From assembly GCF_037153975.1 (NCBI RefSeq), contig NZ_JBBAYJ010000025.1:1-61344 (forward strand): a stretch of DNA of 61,344 bases. Reading direction: 5' to 3'. The notes under the pieces were generated by a model. It was given only the letters and a program-made list of their open reading frames with translations. It did no database searches and was not told the DNA's origin. This document shows, piece after piece, positions 47,668-57,905 of the stretch; the stretch's first letter is position 1; every line of letters begins with the position of its first letter. Position numbers and translations under genes: made by a program. The DNA comes from Aquipuribacter sp. SD81 (GTDB lineage Bacteria; Actinomycetota; Actinomycetes; Actinomycetales; JBBAYJ01).

Positions 47668-49386
47668 TCAGGCCCCCGTCCGCGCGCCGCCGCCGGCGGC
47701 GACCGGCACGGCCCGGCCGTCCTCGCCCGGCGGGGCGTCGAGGTCGAGGCGCTCCTCGGCCTGCCGTCGCAGCGCCGCCGCCACGAGACCGGCGAACAGC
47801 GGGTGCGCCCGGGTGGGCCGGGACTTGAACTCCGGGTGCGCCTGGGTGCCGACGTAGAACGGGTGGACGTCGGCGGGGAGCTCGACGAACTCCACGAGGC
47901 GCCCGTCCGGGCTGGTGCCGGAGAACCGCAGGCCGGCGGCGCCCAGCCGCTCGCGGTAGGCGTTGTTCACCTCGTAGCGGTGCCGGTGCCGCTCGGTGCA
48001 CGTGGCTCCGCCGTAGACGCCCGCCACCACCGAGCCCTCCTGCAGGTGCGCCTCGTAGGAGCCGAGCCGCATGGTGCCGCCGAGGTCGCCGGTGCCCGCG
48101 ACGATGTCGGCCTGCTCGGCCATCGTCGCGATGACGGGGTGGGTGGTCGTCGGGTCGAACTCCGAGCTGCTGGCGTCGGCGAGCCCGAGGGCGGAGCGGG
48201 CGAACTCGATGACCATGCTCTGCATGCCGAGGCACAGCCCCAGCGTGGGCACGCCGTGCTCGCGCGACCAGCGCAGGGCACCGAGCTTGCCCTCGATGCC
48301 GCGGACCCCGAAGCCCCCGGGCACGCACACCGCGTCGACGCCGTCGAGCGCCCGGCGCGCGCCCTCGGCGGTCCGGCACTCGTCGCTCGGCACCCAGCGC
48401 AGGTCGACGCGCGCGTCGTTGGCGAACCCGCCGGCCCGCAGCGCCTCCGTCACCGACAGGTAGGCGTCGGGCAGGTCGGTGTACTTGCCGACGAGCGCGA
48501 CCTCGACCCGGTCGGCGGGGTGGTGCACGCGCCGCAGCAGGTCGTCCCACTGCGTCCAGTCGACGTCGCGGAAGGACAGCCCGAGCCGGCGCACGACGTA
48601 GGCGTCGAGGCCCTCGGCGTGCAGCACCTTCGGGATGTCGTAGATGCTCGGCGCGTCGACGGCCGCGACCACCGCCTCCACGTCGACGTCGCACGAGTTG
48701 GCGATCTTGCGCTTGACCCCGTCCGGCACCTCGCGGTCCGCGCGGCACACGATGGCGTCCGGCTGGATGCCGATGCTGCGCAGCGCGGCGACGGAGTGCT
48801 GGGTCGGCTTCGTCTTCTGCTCACCGGACGGGCCGATGAACGGCACGAGCGACACGTGGACGAAGAAGACGTTGTCGCGCCCGACGTCCTGGCGCACCTG
48901 GCGCGCCGCCTCCAGGAACGGCAGCGACTCGATGTCGCCGACGGTTCCGCCCACCTCGGTGATGATGACGTCGGTGCCGGGGCCGGCCTGCGCGCGCATG
49001 CGCGCCTTGATCTCGTCGGTGATGTGCGGGATTACCTGCACGGTGTCGCCGAGGTACTCTCCGCGCCGCTCCTTCGCGATGACCGTCGAGTACACCTGCC
49101 CGGTCGTCACGTTGGACGAGGCGTCGAGGTCGGCGTCGAGGAAGCGCTCGTAGTGACCGATGTCGAGGTCGGTCTCGGCGCCGTCCTCGGTGACGAACAC
49201 CTCCCCGTGCTGGAACGGGTTCATGGTGCCGGGGTCGACGTTGAGGTAGGGGTCGAGCTTCTGCATGACGACCCGCAGGCCGCGGGCCCGGAGCAGCCGA
49301 CCGAGGCTGGAGGCGGTGAGGCCCTTGCCGAGGGAGGAGGCGACGCCTCCCGTGACGAACACCTGCTGGGTCACCGCGCGATCCAC
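47668..49386 (-). CDS. pyrG: CTP synthase
   Basis: Makes CTP from UTP, ATP and glutamine. 572 aa. Synthetase domain (about 1-275): [44 protein letters not shown]. Glutaminase domain: [15 protein letters not shown] with the nucleophilic Cys, and THPEFK-equivalent [17 protein letters not shown]. Starts at GTG 49386 (GGAGG six bases upstream); GTG 49389 and 49374 are alternatives. Confidence 0.97.
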   Translation of the reverse strand: MDRAVTQQVFVTGGVASSLGKGLTASSLGRLLRARGLRVVMQKLDPYLNVDPGTMNPFQHGEVFVTEDGAETDLDIGHYERFLDADLDASSNVTTGQVYSTVIAKERRGEYLGDTVQVIPHITDEIKARMRAQAGPGTDVIITEVGGTVGDIESLPFLEAARQVRQDVGRDNVFFVHVSLVPFIGPSGEQKTKPTQHSVAALRSIGIQPDAIVCRADREVPDGVKRKIANSCDVDVEAVVAAVDAPSIYDIPKVLHAEGLDAYVVRRLGLSFRDVDWTQWDDLLRRVHHPADRVEVALVGKYTDLPDAYLSVTEALRAGGFANDARVDLRWVPSDECRTAEGARRALDGVDAVCVPGGFGVRGIEGKLGALRWSREHGVPTLGLCLGMQSMVIEFARSALGLADASSSEFDPTTTHPVIATMAEQADIVAGTGDLGGTMRLGSYEAHLQEGSVVAGVYGGATCTERHRHRYEVNNAYRERLGAAGLRFSGTSPDGRLVEFVELPADVHPFYVGTQAHPEFKSRPTRAHPLFAGLVAAALRRQAEERLDLDAPPGEDGRAVPVAAGGGARTGA

Positions 49387-49417
49387 CACGGACCTCCACG
49401 CTAACAGCCGGGTGGCC

Positions 49418-50644
49418 TCAGCGCGCGTGCCACGCCCGTCGTGGACGTCTCCGCAGGGCGTCGGCGTAGGCGGCGAGCACCGCCGCGGCGACCTCGTCCT
49501 CGTCGGGCAGCGACCGGGCCCGCGCCAGGGCCGCCGCCGCGAGCCCCTCGGCCCGCTCGGGGTCGGCGAGCAGCCGCGCGACCTCGACCGCGACGGCCTC
49601 ACGGTCCCCGGCGGCGACGAGGACGCCCGCGTCGCCCAGCACGTCGGGCACGCCGCCCACGGCCGTCGCGACCACCGGCAGGCCCGCCTGCATCGACTCC
49701 TGCACCGCCAGGGCGGGCGCCTCCCACCGCGACGTGAGGACGAACACGTCGGCGGCGTGCATGAGGTCCGCGACGTCGTCGCGGGCGCCCAGCAGCCGCA
49801 CCGGCAGGCGCTCCTCGGCGATCTGGCGCCGGAGCCGCGCGACGACCGGCGCCGCGCCGACCCCGACCAGCAGCACCTCGGGCGCGGGGTGCAGCCCGCG
49901 CCAGCGGGCGGCCGCGGCGAGCAGGGTCCCGTGGTCCTTCTCCGGCACGATGCGCCCCACCGCGAGGACCCACGGCACCTCGGGGCGCAGGCCGAGGTCG
50001 CCGGCCAGGCGGGCCCGCAGGAGCGCGCGCGGCTCCCGCGGCGCGGGCACGCGCGGCGCCGCCACCGGTGACGTCCGTACGTCCTCCGCGCCGAGCCGCA
50101 CGGCCAGCTCCCGCAGGTCCTCGCTCGCCGCGAGCGTGACGTCGCTGGAGCGGGCCACCAGGCGGGCCCCCGAGCGGACCGTCAGCGGGCGGCCGGTGAG
50201 CGGGAAGGGCAGCCCGTGCCACGTCGTGACGAGCGCGGGCCGGTGCCGCAGGAGGCGCAGCACGAGGGCCGAGACGGCGGCGGCGCGGAAGCCGTGCGCG
50301 TGCACGACCTCCACGTCGTGCTGCCGCACCGCGGCGCGGAGCACGCCGGCGGCGGCGAGGTCGTGCAGCGGACGGGTGTCGTCCCCGAGCGGCAGCACCG
50401 TCGCCCGCGTCCGGACGTCGAGCACGTCGGAGAAGGTGGCGAGCACCGAGCGCGGCCCCACGAGACGCACGTCGACCCCGGCGGCCACGAGCCGCACCAC
50501 GAGACCGCGCACGTGCGAGCGGACCGTCTTCGTGGGCGTCGACAGCACGAGCGCGACCCGCGTCCCGCGACCGGCGAGCGCCGACCCGTCGGCGCTGGGC
50601 GCCGTGGGAGCGGTGTCCGAAGTGGCCGCGAGGTCGCGTCCCAC
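49418..50644 (-). CDS. GT4-family glycosyltransferase
   Basis: 408 aa. Two Rossmann domains of the GT-B fold. N-terminal [11 protein letters not shown] and [14 protein letters not shown]-terminal donor site [17 protein letters not shown], then the E(x7)E motif in [23 protein letters not shown]. It transfers a sugar from a nucleotide donor; acceptor unknown, possibly a cell-envelope lipid or glycan. GTG at 50644 with GAGGAGG upstream. It sits between mctB and pyrG; that slot is empty in M. tuberculosis, so it is a lineage-specific addition. Confidence 0.87.
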   Translation of the reverse strand: MGRDLAATSDTAPTAPSADGSALAGRGTRVALVLSTPTKTVRSHVRGLVVRLVAAGVDVRLVGPRSVLATFSDVLDVRTRATVLPLGDDTRPLHDLAAAGVLRAAVRQHDVEVVHAHGFRAAAVSALVLRLLRHRPALVTTWHGLPFPLTGRPLTVRSGARLVARSSDVTLAASEDLRELAVRLGAEDVRTSPVAAPRVPAPREPRALLRARLAGDLGLRPEVPWVLAVGRIVPEKDHGTLLAAAARWRGLHPAPEVLLVGVGAAPVVARLRRQIAEERLPVRLLGARDDVADLMHAADVFVLTSRWEAPALAVQESMQAGLPVVATAVGGVPDVLGDAGVLVAAGDREAVAVEVARLLADPERAEGLAAAALARARSLPDEDEVAAAVLAAYADALRRRPRRAWHAR

Positions 50645-50671
50645 GGTCCTCCTCGCGGGGTCGGGGCGGAC

Positions 50672-51637
50672 CTACCCGGTGGCGGGCACGGGTCCGTCGG
50701 CGGAGTCGAGCAGACCGTAACCACCATGCCTGCCCTCGCCCGCACCGGCCACCGCCAGCACGGCCGACCAGCGCCCCACCTCCGCGCCGAGCGTGTCGAC
50801 GCTGCTCACGTGCCCGAGCGGGCCCGCGGGGTCCTCCGCGGCACGGCGCCGAAGCTGCACGACGACGCTCGCCGCCTCCGGCGGCGGCTGCACGCCCGTG
50901 GCGGCCACCGGGACGACGTCCTCGGCCACGACGACCGGCCCACGCGCCGCGAGACCTGTCACGACGTCGACCCACGTGCCGGCCGCGGCGAGGTCGTCGA
51001 CGGGGCCCGCGAGGAGCAGCACCGCGTCCGCCGGCTCCGGCGCGGCCTCGCCGTCGTGGACCTCCAGCGCCCCCAGCTCACCGCCCGTCAGCAGGCCGAG
51101 GACGGTGCCGACGGTGCCGGAGCTCGGGGCCTCCTCGCCGGCGGGCGGCGCGAGGAGCGCCGTGGCGAGGCCGGCCCCGAGCAGGACGGGGTCGGCCGGC
51201 GCGACGCCGTCGGCGACGAGCGGCTCGACCTGGGCGGCGACCGAGGACAGCAGCGGGGCCCTGGCCGGGTCCACCCAGGCCTGCCCGAGCCGGAGGGTCG
51301 CCGTGACCTCCCCGCCCGCGGCGCCGACGGTCTCCGACAGGCGCGCCACCTGCGAGGCGGGTGCGCCGGGCAGGGCGACGACGAGCACGCGCGAGTCCTC
51401 CAGCGAGCCGGCCGCCGCCCGGGCGGCGAGGGTGGCGGCGGCCCGGTCGAGCGCCGCGACGGCCGTGCGGGCGCGGTCGCGCTCCGCGGTCGCCGTCTCG
51501 GCGCGCTCCTGCAGGTCGGCGCTGGACGCGACCGCCTCGACCGGCTCCCGCAGGGGGCCCGCGCCCAGAGTGACGCCGACCGCGAGGGCGACGAGCACCG
51601 CCACGAGCGAGACGACGTGGTGCCGCAGGTCGATCAC
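50672..51637 (-). CDS. MctB/SteB-like envelope protein
   Basis: 321 aa. IDLRHHVVSLVAVLVALAVGVTLG at the N-terminus is a membrane helix or uncleaved signal; a coiled coil (about residues 38-75, QERAETATAERDRARTAVAALDRAAATLAA) and a mixed alpha/beta outer domain follow. Homologues: mycobacterial MctB (Rv1698, copper export/outer membrane) and corynebacterial SteB, which works with SteA in cell separation. GTGA overlap with steA supports the SteA/SteB pairing. This organism need not have a mycomembrane, so a cell-division role seems likelier than a porin. Confidence 0.85.
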   Translation of the reverse strand: MIDLRHHVVSLVAVLVALAVGVTLGAGPLREPVEAVASSADLQERAETATAERDRARTAVAALDRAAATLAARAAAGSLEDSRVLVVALPGAPASQVARLSETVGAAGGEVTATLRLGQAWVDPARAPLLSSVAAQVEPLVADGVAPADPVLLGAGLATALLAPPAGEEAPSSGTVGTVLGLLTGGELGALEVHDGEAAPEPADAVLLLAGPVDDLAAAGTWVDVVTGLAARGPVVVAEDVVPVAATGVQPPPEAASVVVQLRRRAAEDPAGPLGHVSSVDTLGAEVGRWSAVLAVAGAGEGRHGGYGLLDSADGPVPATG

Positions 51638-52884
51638 GGGCCGGCCCCGCTCCGGTCGGCGCCGAGCGGGGCCCCGGCGAGGCCGGACAGCGCGGCGAGC
51701 TGGTCCTGCCCCCACGGGGTGGCCGCCAGGGCGCAGCCGAGGACGAGCACCGCCGCGAGCAGCAGCGTCACCGCCATCGCCCACGACACCCTCGGCTGGT
51801 GCAGGGCCGCGGCGGCCGGGGCGTCGACGACGACGGGCGCGGTGCGCAGCCTGGTGAGGAACGAGCTCGCCATGCCCGCCCGGTCGCGGTCGAGGAACTC
51901 CCCGAGCGTGGTGTGGGAGCCGACGGTGACCACGGGCAGCGCGCCGTGGGCGTGCGCGAGCACGAGCGCTGTGTCCTCGCCGCTGAGGCCGCTGGCGAAG
52001 GCGCTCGCCCGGACCCCCGCGGCGCGGCTCCGCGACCACACCTCGGCGGCGCGTGACCGCCCGTCGTCGGGCGCGCCGGTCGCGTCGGGCTCGCCGTCGC
52101 CCTCGAGGTCGTCCGCGGCCGGGGTGTGCACGACCACGTGCGCCCCGCACAGCAGCGCCGTCTCCGAGGCGCCCCAGCCGGCCGTCACGACGAGGTGCGG
52201 GCGCATGCCCCGGGCGAGCAGGGCGTCGGCACCGTCCTCGACGCCGACGAGCACGGGTCGGCGCTCGTGCAGGAAGCGCCGCAGCAGCCGGAGGTCCTCC
52301 GCCCACCCGTAGCCGCGTGTGACCACGACGACCGGGCGCCCCGCGAGGTCGACGGGCAGGTGGGGCACCCCGGCGCCGTCGAGCAGGAGGTCGCCCTGGG
52401 CGGTGAGGAGGTGGGCGGTGCTGGCGGCGAAGGCTTCGAGGCTCGCGAGCGTGCCGGCGCGGCCGTGCTCTGCCGCCGCCTCGAGGCTCGCCTCGTCGTG
52501 CGCCGTGCCGGACAGCGCCGTGCCGCCCCGGCGGCGGCCGGCCAGCTCGACGCGGCCGTCGTGCACCCGCACGCGGACGCCGTCGACGACGACCGCGAGC
52601 AGGTCGGGACCGAGGTCGTCGACGAGCGGCACGCCCGCCTCGAGCAGGACCCGGGGGCCGGGGTTGGGCCACGTCCGCGAGCAGCTGGGCGAGGCGTTGA
52701 GGACGGCGGCGGGGCGGCGGGCGGCCAGCGCGGCGGCGGTCCGCCCGTCCAGGCCGCGGACGTCGACGACGGCGACGTCGCCCGGGCGCAGCCGGGCCGT
52801 GGGCACGCCACCGTGCAGCACCCGGGCGGTCCCCACCACCCCGGCGTCGGCGCCCCCGGTGCGTCTGCGAGGTGCTCGCAGCAT
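51634..52884 (-). CDS. steA: SteA-like cell-division protein (TPPK-C domain)
   Basis: 416 aa. The soluble domain resembles thiamin pyrophosphokinase: conserved VVDVRGLDGRTAAALAARRPAAVLNASPS, VVVTRGYGWAEDL and HTPAADDLEGDG, then a C-terminal SteA-type segment with one membrane helix (about residues 372-395, AMAVTLLLAAVLVLGCALAATPWG). It matches Rv1697/SteA in order recN-steA-mctB-pyrG. ATG at 52884 with GGGG eight bases upstream; GTG 52890 is an alternative. Probably cytoplasmic and tethered by the last helix. Confidence 0.85.
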   Translation of the reverse strand: MLRAPRRRTGGADAGVVGTARVLHGGVPTARLRPGDVAVVDVRGLDGRTAAALAARRPAAVLNASPSCSRTWPNPGPRVLLEAGVPLVDDLGPDLLAVVVDGVRVRVHDGRVELAGRRRGGTALSGTAHDEASLEAAAEHGRAGTLASLEAFAASTAHLLTAQGDLLLDGAGVPHLPVDLAGRPVVVVTRGYGWAEDLRLLRRFLHERRPVLVGVEDGADALLARGMRPHLVVTAGWGASETALLCGAHVVVHTPAADDLEGDGEPDATGAPDDGRSRAAEVWSRSRAAGVRASAFASGLSGEDTALVLAHAHGALPVVTVGSHTTLGEFLDRDRAGMASSFLTRLRTAPVVVDAPAAAALHQPRVSWAMAVTLLLAAVLVLGCALAATPWGQDQLAALSGLAGAPLGADRSGAGP

Positions 52885-53002
52885 GCTCACGACCCCGAGG
52901 GTGGCACGCGGGCGCCCCCGATCCGGGCTGCCGCGCCCGGGGCGGGTGAGGTCCTCGGCCGCGAGGTCGGACCTCGAGCCGGACACCGAGCCGCGCCCGC
53001 AC

Positions 53003-53050
53003 CGGACCCGCACCGGACCCCTGCCAGGCGCCCGGACCCGCACCGGACCC
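53003..53050. repeat. 18-bp direct repeat between recN and steA
   Basis: cggacccgcaccggaccc occurs at 53003-53020 and 53033-53050, itself built of smaller CCGGACC units. It lies in the 201-base gap after recN. The gap otherwise holds no convincing gene; the steA promoter must be here but no clear -10/-35 stands out. Confidence 0.65.
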
Positions 53051-53085
53051 GCGGCTCCCACCGGGACGGCGCGCCCGTGGCGGTC

Positions 53086-54810
53086 TCAGGCGGTCCAGGC
53101 GCGCGGTGAGGCCCGCAGCTCCGCCGCCGTGCCGAGCAGCTCCGCGGCGTGCGCGAGCGCCGTGCTGGAGGACGACATCCCCGCGAGCATCCGCGCCACC
53201 TCGCGCACGCGCTCGTCGTCGGCGACGACCTGCACGCGCGACACCGTCGCGGCCCGGCCGTCGTCGTCCTTTCGCACGACGAGGTGCGTGTCGGCGAAGG
53301 CGGCCACCTGCGGCAGGTGGGTGACGACGACGACCTGCCGGCCCCCGGCCGCGAGGGCCGCGAGCCGCCGGCCGATCTCGACCGCCGCCTCGCCGCCCAC
53401 ACCCGCGTCGACCTCGTCGAAGACGAAGGTCCCCGGGCCGTCACCGGCCGCGGTGACGACCTCGAGCGCGAGCATGACGCGGGACAGCTCGCCGCCGGAG
53501 GCGGCCCGTGCCAGCGGGCGCGGCTCGGCGCCGGAGTGGCCGGCGAGCAGGAACGCGACCTCGTCGGCGCCGTCGGGACCCGGCTCGGCAGGGGCGACCT
53601 CCACCACGAGCCTCGCCCGCGCCAGTGCGAGCAGCGCGAGCTCCTCGGTGACGGCGGCCGCGAGCCGCTCCGCGGCCGCCCGGCGCGACGCGTGCAGCTC
53701 GGCGGCGCGGGCGTCGCGCGCGTCGCGCAGCGCGTCGACCTGCTCGCGCAGCCGCTGCGGCAGCCCCTCGTCGTCGAGGTCGTCGAGCCGCCGGCGTGCC
53801 TCACGGGCCCACGCGACGGCGGTGGCGAGGTCGCCGTGCGCCCGCAGCAGCGGCGCGAGGTCGTTGCGGCGGACCTCCACCTCGGCGAGACGGCCCGGTT
53901 CGGCGTCGACGCCGCTGGCGTAGTCGGCGAGGTCGGTGCCGAGGTCGCTCGCGAGGTACGTGAGCTCCGCGACCCGCTCGGCGAGCCCCGCGGCCCCCGG
54001 GTCGTGGTGGCGGACCGCGTCGAGGGCGGCGCGCGCCTCCGCGAGCAGCCCCTGCGCGCCGGGGGTGCTGCCGTCGTCGTCCCCGGCGACGGCCTGCACG
54101 GCGGTGGTCGCGGCGGCGCGGAGCTCCTCGGCGTGGGCGAGCCGCGCCCACTCCTCGCGCAGCGCGTCCTCCTCGCCGGCCTCGGGTGCGACGCGGTCGT
54201 GCTCGGCGAGGCGGAGCCGGAGCGTCTCGGCCTCCTGCGCGCGCTCGCGCGCGTCGGCGACGACCTGCGCGAGCTGCTGCTCGGCGGCGCGCAGGGCCGC
54301 GTGCGACTCGCGGTAGGCCCCGAGCAGCCGGCCGTGGTTGGGCCCGGCGTAGCCGTCCAGGAGCGAGCGCTGGTGCGCGGCGGACCGCAGCCGCAGCTGG
54401 TCGGACTGGCCGTGCACCGTGACCTGCTCCCCGGTGACGGCGCCGAGGACCGAGACCGGCACGCCGCGCCCGCCCACCCAGGCCCGCGCCCTGCCGTCGG
54501 CCGGTACGGAGCGGACGAGCAGGAGCGCGCCGTCCTCCGGCTCCGCCCCGGCCTCGAGCGCGACGGCGGCCGCACGCCCGCTCGCGCCTCCCGCCCCCTC
54601 CACCCGCAGGAGGCCCTCGACCTCCGCCGCTCGGGCCCCGGAGCGGACGAGGGCGGGCTCCGAGCGCGCGCCGAGGAGCAGCCCCAGCGCGGTGACGACC
54701 ATCGTCTTGCCGGCGCCGGTCTCGCCCGTCAGGACCGTGAGCCCCGGCGCGAGCGGGAGCGTCGCGTCGGCGATGACGCCGAGGTCGCGGATGCGCAGCT
54801 CCTCGATCAC
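53086..54810 (-). CDS. recN: DNA repair protein RecN
   Basis: SMC-like ATPase that acts early in double-strand-break repair. 574 aa. Walker A LTGETGAGKTMVVTALG near residue 35; QGQSDQLRL-type motif VHGQSDQLRLRSA; long coiled-coil arms; C-terminal signature LARAASGGELSRVMLALEVV; Walker B TFVFDEVDAGVGG and VVTHLPQVAAFAD. GTG at 54810 overlaps the nadK stop as GTGA. Confidence 0.96.
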   Translation of the reverse strand: MIEELRIRDLGVIADATLPLAPGLTVLTGETGAGKTMVVTALGLLLGARSEPALVRSGARAAEVEGLLRVEGAGGASGRAAAVALEAGAEPEDGALLLVRSVPADGRARAWVGGRGVPVSVLGAVTGEQVTVHGQSDQLRLRSAAHQRSLLDGYAGPNHGRLLGAYRESHAALRAAEQQLAQVVADARERAQEAETLRLRLAEHDRVAPEAGEEDALREEWARLAHAEELRAAATTAVQAVAGDDDGSTPGAQGLLAEARAALDAVRHHDPGAAGLAERVAELTYLASDLGTDLADYASGVDAEPGRLAEVEVRRNDLAPLLRAHGDLATAVAWAREARRRLDDLDDEGLPQRLREQVDALRDARDARAAELHASRRAAAERLAAAVTEELALLALARARLVVEVAPAEPGPDGADEVAFLLAGHSGAEPRPLARAASGGELSRVMLALEVVTAAGDGPGTFVFDEVDAGVGGEAAVEIGRRLAALAAGGRQVVVVTHLPQVAAFADTHLVVRKDDDGRAATVSRVQVVADDERVREVARMLAGMSSSSTALAHAAELLGTAAELRASPRAWTA

Positions 54811-55787
54811 AGCCCGCCCCTCGGTCCGCGCCACCCCGTCACGGGCAGCCGGAAGCGCTGCACGAGCCGCTCGGTGAAGCCGGTCGCCGACAGCCGGGCC
54901 AGGCGCACCGGCGCCTCGCCGCGCCGCACCTCCACGCGCGCCAGCTCCGGCAGGTCGACCGAGCGTCGCCCGTCGGCCCACAGCACCCCGGGCCCGCCGA
55001 GCGCGGGCACGGTCTCCACGGCGACGACGCTGCTCGTGCCCACCACGAGCGGGCGGGCGAAGAGCGCGTGCGCGCTGAGCGGTACGACGAGCATCGCCTC
55101 CACCTCCGGCCACACGACCGGGCCGCCGGCGGAGAACGCGTAGGCCGTCGACCCGGTGGGGGTCGCGGTCACGATCCCGTCGCAGCCGAACCGCGTGAGC
55201 GGCCGGCCGTCCACCTCCAGGACGATCTCGAGCATCCGCTGGCGGCTCGCCTTCTCCACCGCGACCTCGTTGAGCGCCCACGTGGCGGCCACCAGGCGGC
55301 CGGTCCCGTTCTCGTCGCAGTCGCCGTTGTCGAGGACGCGGACGTCGATCGTCATCCGCTCCTCGACGTCGTAGTCGCCGGCGAGCAGGCGCGCGACGGT
55401 GTCGGTGAGCCCCTCCAGCTCGCTCTCGGCGAGGAAGCCGACGTGACCGAGGTTGACCCCGAGCAGCGCCGCGCGGCTGCCGCGCACGATCTCCGCGGCG
55501 CGGAGGATGGTGCCGTCCCCGCCCAGCACGAGGACCAGGTCGACGCTGTCGAGGACGTGCGCCTCGGGCGCCCCGTCGGCGTCGGTCGGCACGGCCCGGA
55601 AGCCGCCGGCGACGTCGGCGGAGCGCATCGCCGCGTCGAGCATCGGCGCCTGCTCCTCCCCGACGACGACGTCGACGCCGGCCCTGGCGAGCGCGGAGAC
55701 CACCGCGACGACGGCCTGGAGCGTCCGCTCGCGCCCGGTGTGGGCGATGACGAGGACGCGCTCGGGTGCGGCGCCCGGGCGGCTCAC
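54807..55787 (-). CDS. nadK: NAD kinase
   Basis: Phosphorylates NAD to NADP, using ATP or polyphosphate. 326 aa. Active-site LVLGGDGTILRAAEIV, LGVNLGHVGFLAE, ALNEVAVEK and TPTGSTAYAFSAGGPVVWP. GTGA overlap with tlyA. Order tlyA-nadK-recN is conserved across actinobacteria. Confidence 0.97.
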   Translation of the reverse strand: MSRPGAAPERVLVIAHTGRERTLQAVVAVVSALARAGVDVVVGEEQAPMLDAAMRSADVAGGFRAVPTDADGAPEAHVLDSVDLVLVLGGDGTILRAAEIVRGSRAALLGVNLGHVGFLAESELEGLTDTVARLLAGDYDVEERMTIDVRVLDNGDCDENGTGRLVAATWALNEVAVEKASRQRMLEIVLEVDGRPLTRFGCDGIVTATPTGSTAYAFSAGGPVVWPEVEAMLVVPLSAHALFARPLVVGTSSVVAVETVPALGGPGVLWADGRRSVDLPELARVEVRRGEAPVRLARLSATGFTERLVQRFRLPVTGWRGPRGGL

Positions 55788-56707
55788 CGCTCGGCCCCGG
55801 GCGCGGACGCGCCGGCGGGTCCCGCGGCGACCGCGGCGCGCGCCATCGCCCGCAGCCGCTGCCCCGCGGTCAGGTCCGAGGTGCCCTCCGCCGTGTCCTC
55901 GTCCTCCGTGTCCTCCGGGTGCTCCTTGTGCTCCCCGTGCCCCCCGACCGAGCCTGGACCGCGGCGGAGCAGGACGAAGTACTCCACGTTGCCCGACGGG
56001 CCCGGCAGCGGGCTCGCCGTGACCGTGAGGGCCTCGACGCCCAGCCCGGCGGCGTGCTCGAGCACCTGGACGACGGCGTCCTCGCGCAAGGACGGGTCGC
56101 GCACGACCCCGCCGGAGCCCACCCGGTCGCGACCGACCTCGAACTGCGGCTTGACCATGAGCAGCAGGTCGGTGGCCGGGGCCGAGGCCGCCAGCAGGGC
56201 CGGCAGCACGAGGCGGAGCGAGATGAACGACAGGTCCGCCACCACCAGGTCCGGCACCGGGTCGAGGGAGCCGGTCGTGAGGTCGCGCACGTTCGTCCGC
56301 TCGTGCACCCGCACCCGCTCGTCGGTCCGCAGCGGCCAGGCAAGCTGCCCGTAGCCGACGTCGACGGCGTGGACGCAGGCGGCGCCCCGGCTGAGCAGGA
56401 CCTGGGTGAAGCCACCGGTGCTCGCGCCGGCGTCCAGGCACACCCGCCCACGCACCTCGGGCGCGAGGCCCTGCGCGGCGAGCGCGTCGAGGGCACCGTC
56501 GAGCTTGCCCGCGCCGCGGCCCACCCAGGAGTCGGCGGGCTCGGCGTCGACGACCACGACGGGGGCGGCGGCGTCGACCTGCGTCGCCGGCTTCGCGGCC
56601 GTCTGCCCGCCGACGGTCACGCGCCCGGCCCCCACCAGCTGCGCCGCGTGCTCCCGGCTGCGGGCCAGACCGCGCCGGACGAGCTCGGCGTCGAGACGAC
56701 GTCTCAC
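55784..56707 (-). CDS. tlyA: 16S/23S rRNA 2'-O-methyltransferase TlyA
   Basis: Methylates 16S C1409 and 23S C1920 (E. coli numbering); loss gives capreomycin resistance in mycobacteria. 307 aa. N-terminal S4 RNA-binding domain RLDAELVRRGLARSREHAAQLVGAGRV; RrmJ-like SAM domain with CLDAGASTGGFTQVLL, VHAVDVGYGQL and the later LLMVKPQFEVGRD. Odd feature: a His/Glu-rich insertion (GHGEHKEHPEDTEDEDTAEG) near the C-terminus. GTGA overlap with the small upstream gene. Confidence 0.95.
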   Translation of the reverse strand: MRRRLDAELVRRGLARSREHAAQLVGAGRVTVGGQTAAKPATQVDAAAPVVVVDAEPADSWVGRGAGKLDGALDALAAQGLAPEVRGRVCLDAGASTGGFTQVLLSRGAACVHAVDVGYGQLAWPLRTDERVRVHERTNVRDLTTGSLDPVPDLVVADLSFISLRLVLPALLAASAPATDLLLMVKPQFEVGRDRVGSGGVVRDPSLREDAVVQVLEHAAGLGVEALTVTASPLPGPSGNVEYFVLLRRGPGSVGGHGEHKEHPEDTEDEDTAEGTSDLTAGQRLRAMARAAVAAGPAGASAPGAER

Positions 56708-56880
56708 GCCCGCGCGGCCCCCGCGCCCGGGATGAAGGCGCGGGCGCCCGGGCGCCCGTCGAGGCGGGCGTCGAGGGCGTCGGCCGTGCCCTCCAGGCGC
56801 GCGACGGCGGCCGTCAGCTCGTCGAGGTCCGCCTGGGCGGTCGAGCCGGCGGGCGCGGGCTCGCCGTGGGAGGGCTGCAC
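56704..56880 (-). CDS. 58-aa conserved small protein (Rv1693-like position)
   Basis: Function unknown. 58 aa, beginning MQPSHGEPAP, with a short helix LDELTAAVARLEGTADALDARLDG and an Ala/Gly tail. Rv1693 in M. tuberculosis has the same place and size, between tlyA and the HAD phosphatase gene. The GTGA overlap with tlyA supports translation. Confidence 0.75.
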   Translation of the reverse strand: MQPSHGEPAPAGSTAQADLDELTAAVARLEGTADALDARLDGRPGARAFIPGAGAARA

Positions 56881-56942
56881 CCTCCGACGGTACCCGGCAG
56901 CGGCGCCGGGGCCAGCCGTCGACCCGCTGGCCTGTGGACGGC

Positions 56943-57905
56943 TCAGCGCACGAGCTCCTCGAGCCGCTGCAGCGCGTCCCGGACCCGTGCCTCGGCGGCG
57001 TCCGTGCCCGGGTCGGCGTCGTCCGCCGTAGCGGCGTCGCCGGCCTCCACCAGCACGGCGCTGCGGGCGTCGACCCGCTCGGTGGCGGCGGGGTCGACGA
57101 GCTCGCCGAGGTCGACGAGGACGAGGCCGGGACGCTGCGCGTCGGCCGCCCGGACGGCGTCCTCCAGACCGTGCACGCCGGTGAGGACCAGCGCGCCCGC
57201 CTGTCCGGCCGCGACGGCGCCGGCGACGTCGGTGTCGAGCCGGTCCCCCACGACGAGCGGTCGCGAGGACGCGGCGTCCTCGGCCGCGCTGCGGAACAGG
57301 TGCGGCTGCGGCTTCCCGGCCACGGCGTCCGGCCGCCGTCCGGCCGCGACGGCGACCGCGTGCACCATGAGCCCGTTGCCCGGCGCGATGCCCGTCGCGG
57401 ACGGGTACGTCGTGTCGAGGTTGGAGGCGACCCACGGCACGCCCTCGCGCACCCAGCGGGTGCCGGCGGCGAGGTCCGCCCACGTGAGCGTGGGCGAGAA
57501 GCCCTGGACGACGGCGTCGGGCGCCCGCTCGAGCGCGGTCACCGGCACCGGGTCGAACCCGGCACCGCGCAGCGCGACGAGCAGGCCGTCACCACCGACC
57601 ACGCCGACCGTCCCACCGGCGGGGACGTCGGGGCGGCCGGCGAGCAGGCGGGCGGCCGCCTGCGCCGAGCCGAGCACCTCGGTGGCCACCGCGGGCACGC
57701 CGATCCGGCGCAGCCGCTCGGCGACCTGCTCCGGCGTGCGCGAGGCGTTGTTCGTGACGAACCGCACCGGCACCCCGGCCGCCCGCACCGCCTCGATGGC
57801 CGCGACGGCGCCGGCCACGGGCCGCTCGTCCTCGTACACGACGCCGTCCAGGTCGAGCAGGAGCCCGTCGTAGCGCGCGAGGACCGTCCCCTCCAGCGCG
57901 CTCAC
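56943..57905 (-). CDS. HAD-family phosphatase (Rv1692-like, glycerol-3-phosphate phosphatase type)
   Basis: 320 aa, HAD-IIA subfamily. Motif I LLLDLDGVVYEDE (nucleophile Asp) near residue 14; motif II FVTNNASRTPEQV; C2 cap; motif III Lys in VAGKPQPHLF; motif IV VVGDRLDTDV. The M. tuberculosis homologue dephosphorylates glycerol 3-phosphate. The acidic C-terminus (about the last 50 residues) is variable. GTGA overlap with the TPR gene. Confidence 0.92.
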   Translation of the reverse strand: MSALEGTVLARYDGLLLDLDGVVYEDERPVAGAVAAIEAVRAAGVPVRFVTNNASRTPEQVAERLRRIGVPAVATEVLGSAQAAARLLAGRPDVPAGGTVGVVGGDGLLVALRGAGFDPVPVTALERAPDAVVQGFSPTLTWADLAAGTRWVREGVPWVASNLDTTYPSATGIAPGNGLMVHAVAVAAGRRPDAVAGKPQPHLFRSAAEDAASSRPLVVGDRLDTDVAGAVAAGQAGALVLTGVHGLEDAVRAADAQRPGLVLVDLGELVDPAATERVDARSAVLVEAGDAATADDADPGTDAAEARVRDALQRLEELVR

